Shown here in pieces: positions 62,685 to 64,000 of a DNA stretch of 64,000 nt (positions within the stretch are counted from its first letter, which is position 1; each line of letters begins with the position of its first letter). The DNA is from Fidelibacterota bacterium (lineage in GTDB: Bacteria; Fidelibacterota; Marinisomatia; SCGC-AAA003-L08; TS1B11), in contig SCKJ01000003.1 in the NCBI GenBank assembly GCA_004124875.1, positions 329,105 to 393,104 of the forward strand. Direction: 5' to 3'. Both the position numbers and the translations under genes were made by a program. The notes under the pieces were generated by a model. That model ran no database searches. It saw nothing but the letters and a program-made list of their open reading frames with translations, and was not told the origin of the DNA.

Positions 62685-63665
62685 TCAGGTCATCCCATTA
62701 TTCAGTAAGTCGCTGGTAAATTCATCGACGTCAACAAAAGCTGCGCAGCAGACTTTATCCGCTGCGCCATAAAAGATGATAAGTGAGTTGTCGATCCTGA
62801 CCACTCCTTCCGGGAATACCACGTTCGGGACGTCCCCAAATCTTTCAAATTCCTCTTCCGGTTCCAGAATGGGATCAGATGTCCGGGCAATGACCTTCCA
62901 GGGTTCATTCAGATCCAGAAGTGCCGCTCCTGCCCGATAGACACTGTTCTTATCAACACCATGATAAAATAATAACCAGCCATTTTCCGTTTTAACAGGC
63001 GGAGGTCCAGCGCCCAGCTTATTGCCTTCCCAGTCGGCTTCTGCTTCCATTACAAGTTTGTGATGGAACATCTTCTGGTCCAGATTTTCCATGAACGCAA
63101 ACCAGATCGCCGGACCCGACGTGTGGTACTCAGGTCCAACCCAGTTCGCAGGTCGATGGATGACAGCATAATGGCCATCAATTTTTTCGGGGAAAAGTAC
63201 GACATCCCGCTCATCGGCCCCATAGGGAGTAATAATACCCATACGTTCGAATGCTCTCAAATCGTTGACTTTCGCTAGAGCCGTTCGAGGATGGGCGCTC
63301 TCCGGTCTGGGGATGCCTAATCGTCTCCGCACAGCTCCGGGAGGGCTGGGACTGGGCGTCGCTACGTATGTTAAATAAAGTTCACCTTCAATCTCGGTGA
63401 CCCTTGGATCTTCAACTGACTTTTCCCACATCTTCCAATCAGGGAGCATCCAAGGTTCCGAATCGCGCTCTATCAGATTAAGGTCTCTGTCAAAGATAGC
63501 ATGTCCGAGTCTTGAAGCGTATAAAGTGTAATCTCCGACAGCTCTGTAAAAGAGGTGAATCTTGCCAGCCTTGTAGATCGCAGCCGGGTTAAACACTGCT
63601 ACAGACTCCCAGTCGTCCCCTCTGGGTTCGAGAATGGGATTGGCAATATGACGATTCAACTTCAT
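62685..63665 (-). CDS. second glycoside hydrolase family 130 protein
   Basis: ATG 63665 (326 residues) begins MKLNRHIANPILEPRGDDWE, parallel to its neighbour. The frame is open 43 codons upstream but without resemblance. Family marks are IHLFYRAVGDYTLYASRLGH, KSVEDPRVTEIEGELYLTYV and KLGAGPPPVKTENGWLLFYH. An insertion (ATPSPSPPGAVRRRLGIPRP) distinguishes it from the first copy, so the two probably differ in chain-length or linkage preference. Confidence 0.92.
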   Translation of the reverse strand: MKLNRHIANPILEPRGDDWESVAVFNPAAIYKAGKIHLFYRAVGDYTLYASRLGHAIFDRDLNLIERDSEPWMLPDWKMWEKSVEDPRVTEIEGELYLTYVATPSPSPPGAVRRRLGIPRPESAHPRTALAKVNDLRAFERMGIITPYGADERDVVLFPEKIDGHYAVIHRPANWVGPEYHTSGPAIWFAFMENLDQKMFHHKLVMEAEADWEGNKLGAGPPPVKTENGWLLFYHGVDKNSVYRAGAALLDLNEPWKVIARTSDPILEPEEEFERFGDVPNVVFPEGVVRIDNSLIIFYGAADKVCCAAFVDVDEFTSDLLNNGMT

Positions 63666-63831
63666 ACTGTGCTCCGATATTGGCCATGCACCGGATCGAC
63701 ATCCATTATTTGCCCTGCGCAAGCCTTGCGTGATTTGGCGCCGGAACGATACTTTTGATGCAACAGCTTCCCCGCGCGCGTGCTCCCATGCCATTGGGGC
63801 GAGCAGAAATTATAGCTATGGTTGTCGTCCG

Positions 63832-64000
63832 CTAAAATCCCAAAGACAATGAGAAACTCTGCGCATTGAGCAACCTGCCGAAATCCTGGTAGCTGTAGTC
63901 GAGTTCTATCCTGGCATTTCTGCTGAGGTTATATTTCATGCCGGCCCCCAGAGTCAGGCCGCCTTCGCCATCGAGCACGAACAGGTTTTCAAATCCGGCC
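63832..64000 (-). CDS. PorV-like outer-membrane protein, C-terminal part (runs off right edge)
   Basis: The minus-strand frame enters at 64000 and stops at TAG 63832-63834, giving 56 residues: LDGEGGLTLGAGMKYNLS, then IELDYSYQDFGRLLNAQSF and a final aromatic LGF. This matches the end of the PorV-like protein at 33394 (GGGGIKFNLMDG, VLDYSYSDFGRLKNVTRFSV), so it is a paralogue. The 5' part is outside the window. Confidence 0.75.
   Translation of the reverse strand, partial: AGFENLFVLDGEGGLTLGAGMKYNLSRNARIELDYSYQDFGRLLNAQSFSLSLGF

Noticed and set aside
1..64000. tRNA, rRNA, CRISPR arrays, transposases and known riboswitches
   Set aside because: I looked for T-loop-like sequences, regularly spaced repeats and transposase motifs in the intergenic regions and found none I can support. 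A tRNAscan, Rfam and CRISPR search would be decisive.

Overview
The window looks like chromosomal DNA from an uncultivated bacterium of the Fibrobacteres-Chlorobi-Bacteroidetes superphylum, of the Marinimicrobia/Calditrichota kind. The evidence is four secreted proteins ending in a type IX-secretion-like C-terminal sorting domain with an NPFNP core (genes at 15638, 20907, 40984 and 53370) and a fifth with a degenerate version (34497). There are also two PorV-like outer-membrane proteins (33394 and the right edge) and a TonB receptor with a carboxypeptidase-regulatory N-terminal domain. I see no rRNA, tRNA, CRISPR array or intact insertion sequence, so the placement is inferred from gene content only.

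Layout. 1-1818 (minus): an octahaem cytochrome c of the hydroxylamine-oxidoreductase type and a membrane protein running off the left edge. 2262-3080: a DUF4382 lipoprotein. 3133-12980 (minus): a compact nine-gene operon, hemA-C-D-E-N-H-Y-B-L, covering every step from glutamyl-tRNA to protohaem. 13202-15479: a DUF1326/DUF2182 pair, with DUF1326 broken by an in-frame amber codon, followed by decayed gene fragments. 15638-20619: a secreted endonuclease/exonuclease/phosphatase-fold protein, an LtrA protein fused to a 4Fe-4S domain, and a Rieske domain fused to a thiamine-diphosphate enzyme. 20907-25555: two small exported helical proteins, then a MarR-controlled set (MarR, four-helix membrane protein, MFS exporter, NmrA-like protein) with two matching operators.

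26163-53233 is an inositol-utilisation island. It has a LacI regulator, an IolK-type inositol kinase, an IolG-like dehydrogenase, IolD, IolE and a conserved unknown. A reverse-strand outer-membrane module follows (FG-GAP protein, TonB receptor, giant secreted protein, PorV). Then come a sugar ABC importer, an OPA-family transporter, a transaldolase, IolB, a PpiC-like lipoprotein, a DUF6454 protein, a truncated IolA remnant and a PLC-like phosphodiesterase. The IolC kinase and IolJ aldolase of the Bacillus pathway are absent, and a transaldolase occupies the aldolase position. That suggests a variant route in which the C6 keto acid is split by dihydroxyacetone transfer. 53370-57136 has a secreted purple-acid-phosphatase-like protein and a small MscS channel, with three copies of a degenerate 100-bp repeat in this part of the window. 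57341-64000 (minus) is a complete ABC sugar importer with two tandem GH130 phosphorylases, probably for beta-mannosides, and the end of another PorV-like protein.
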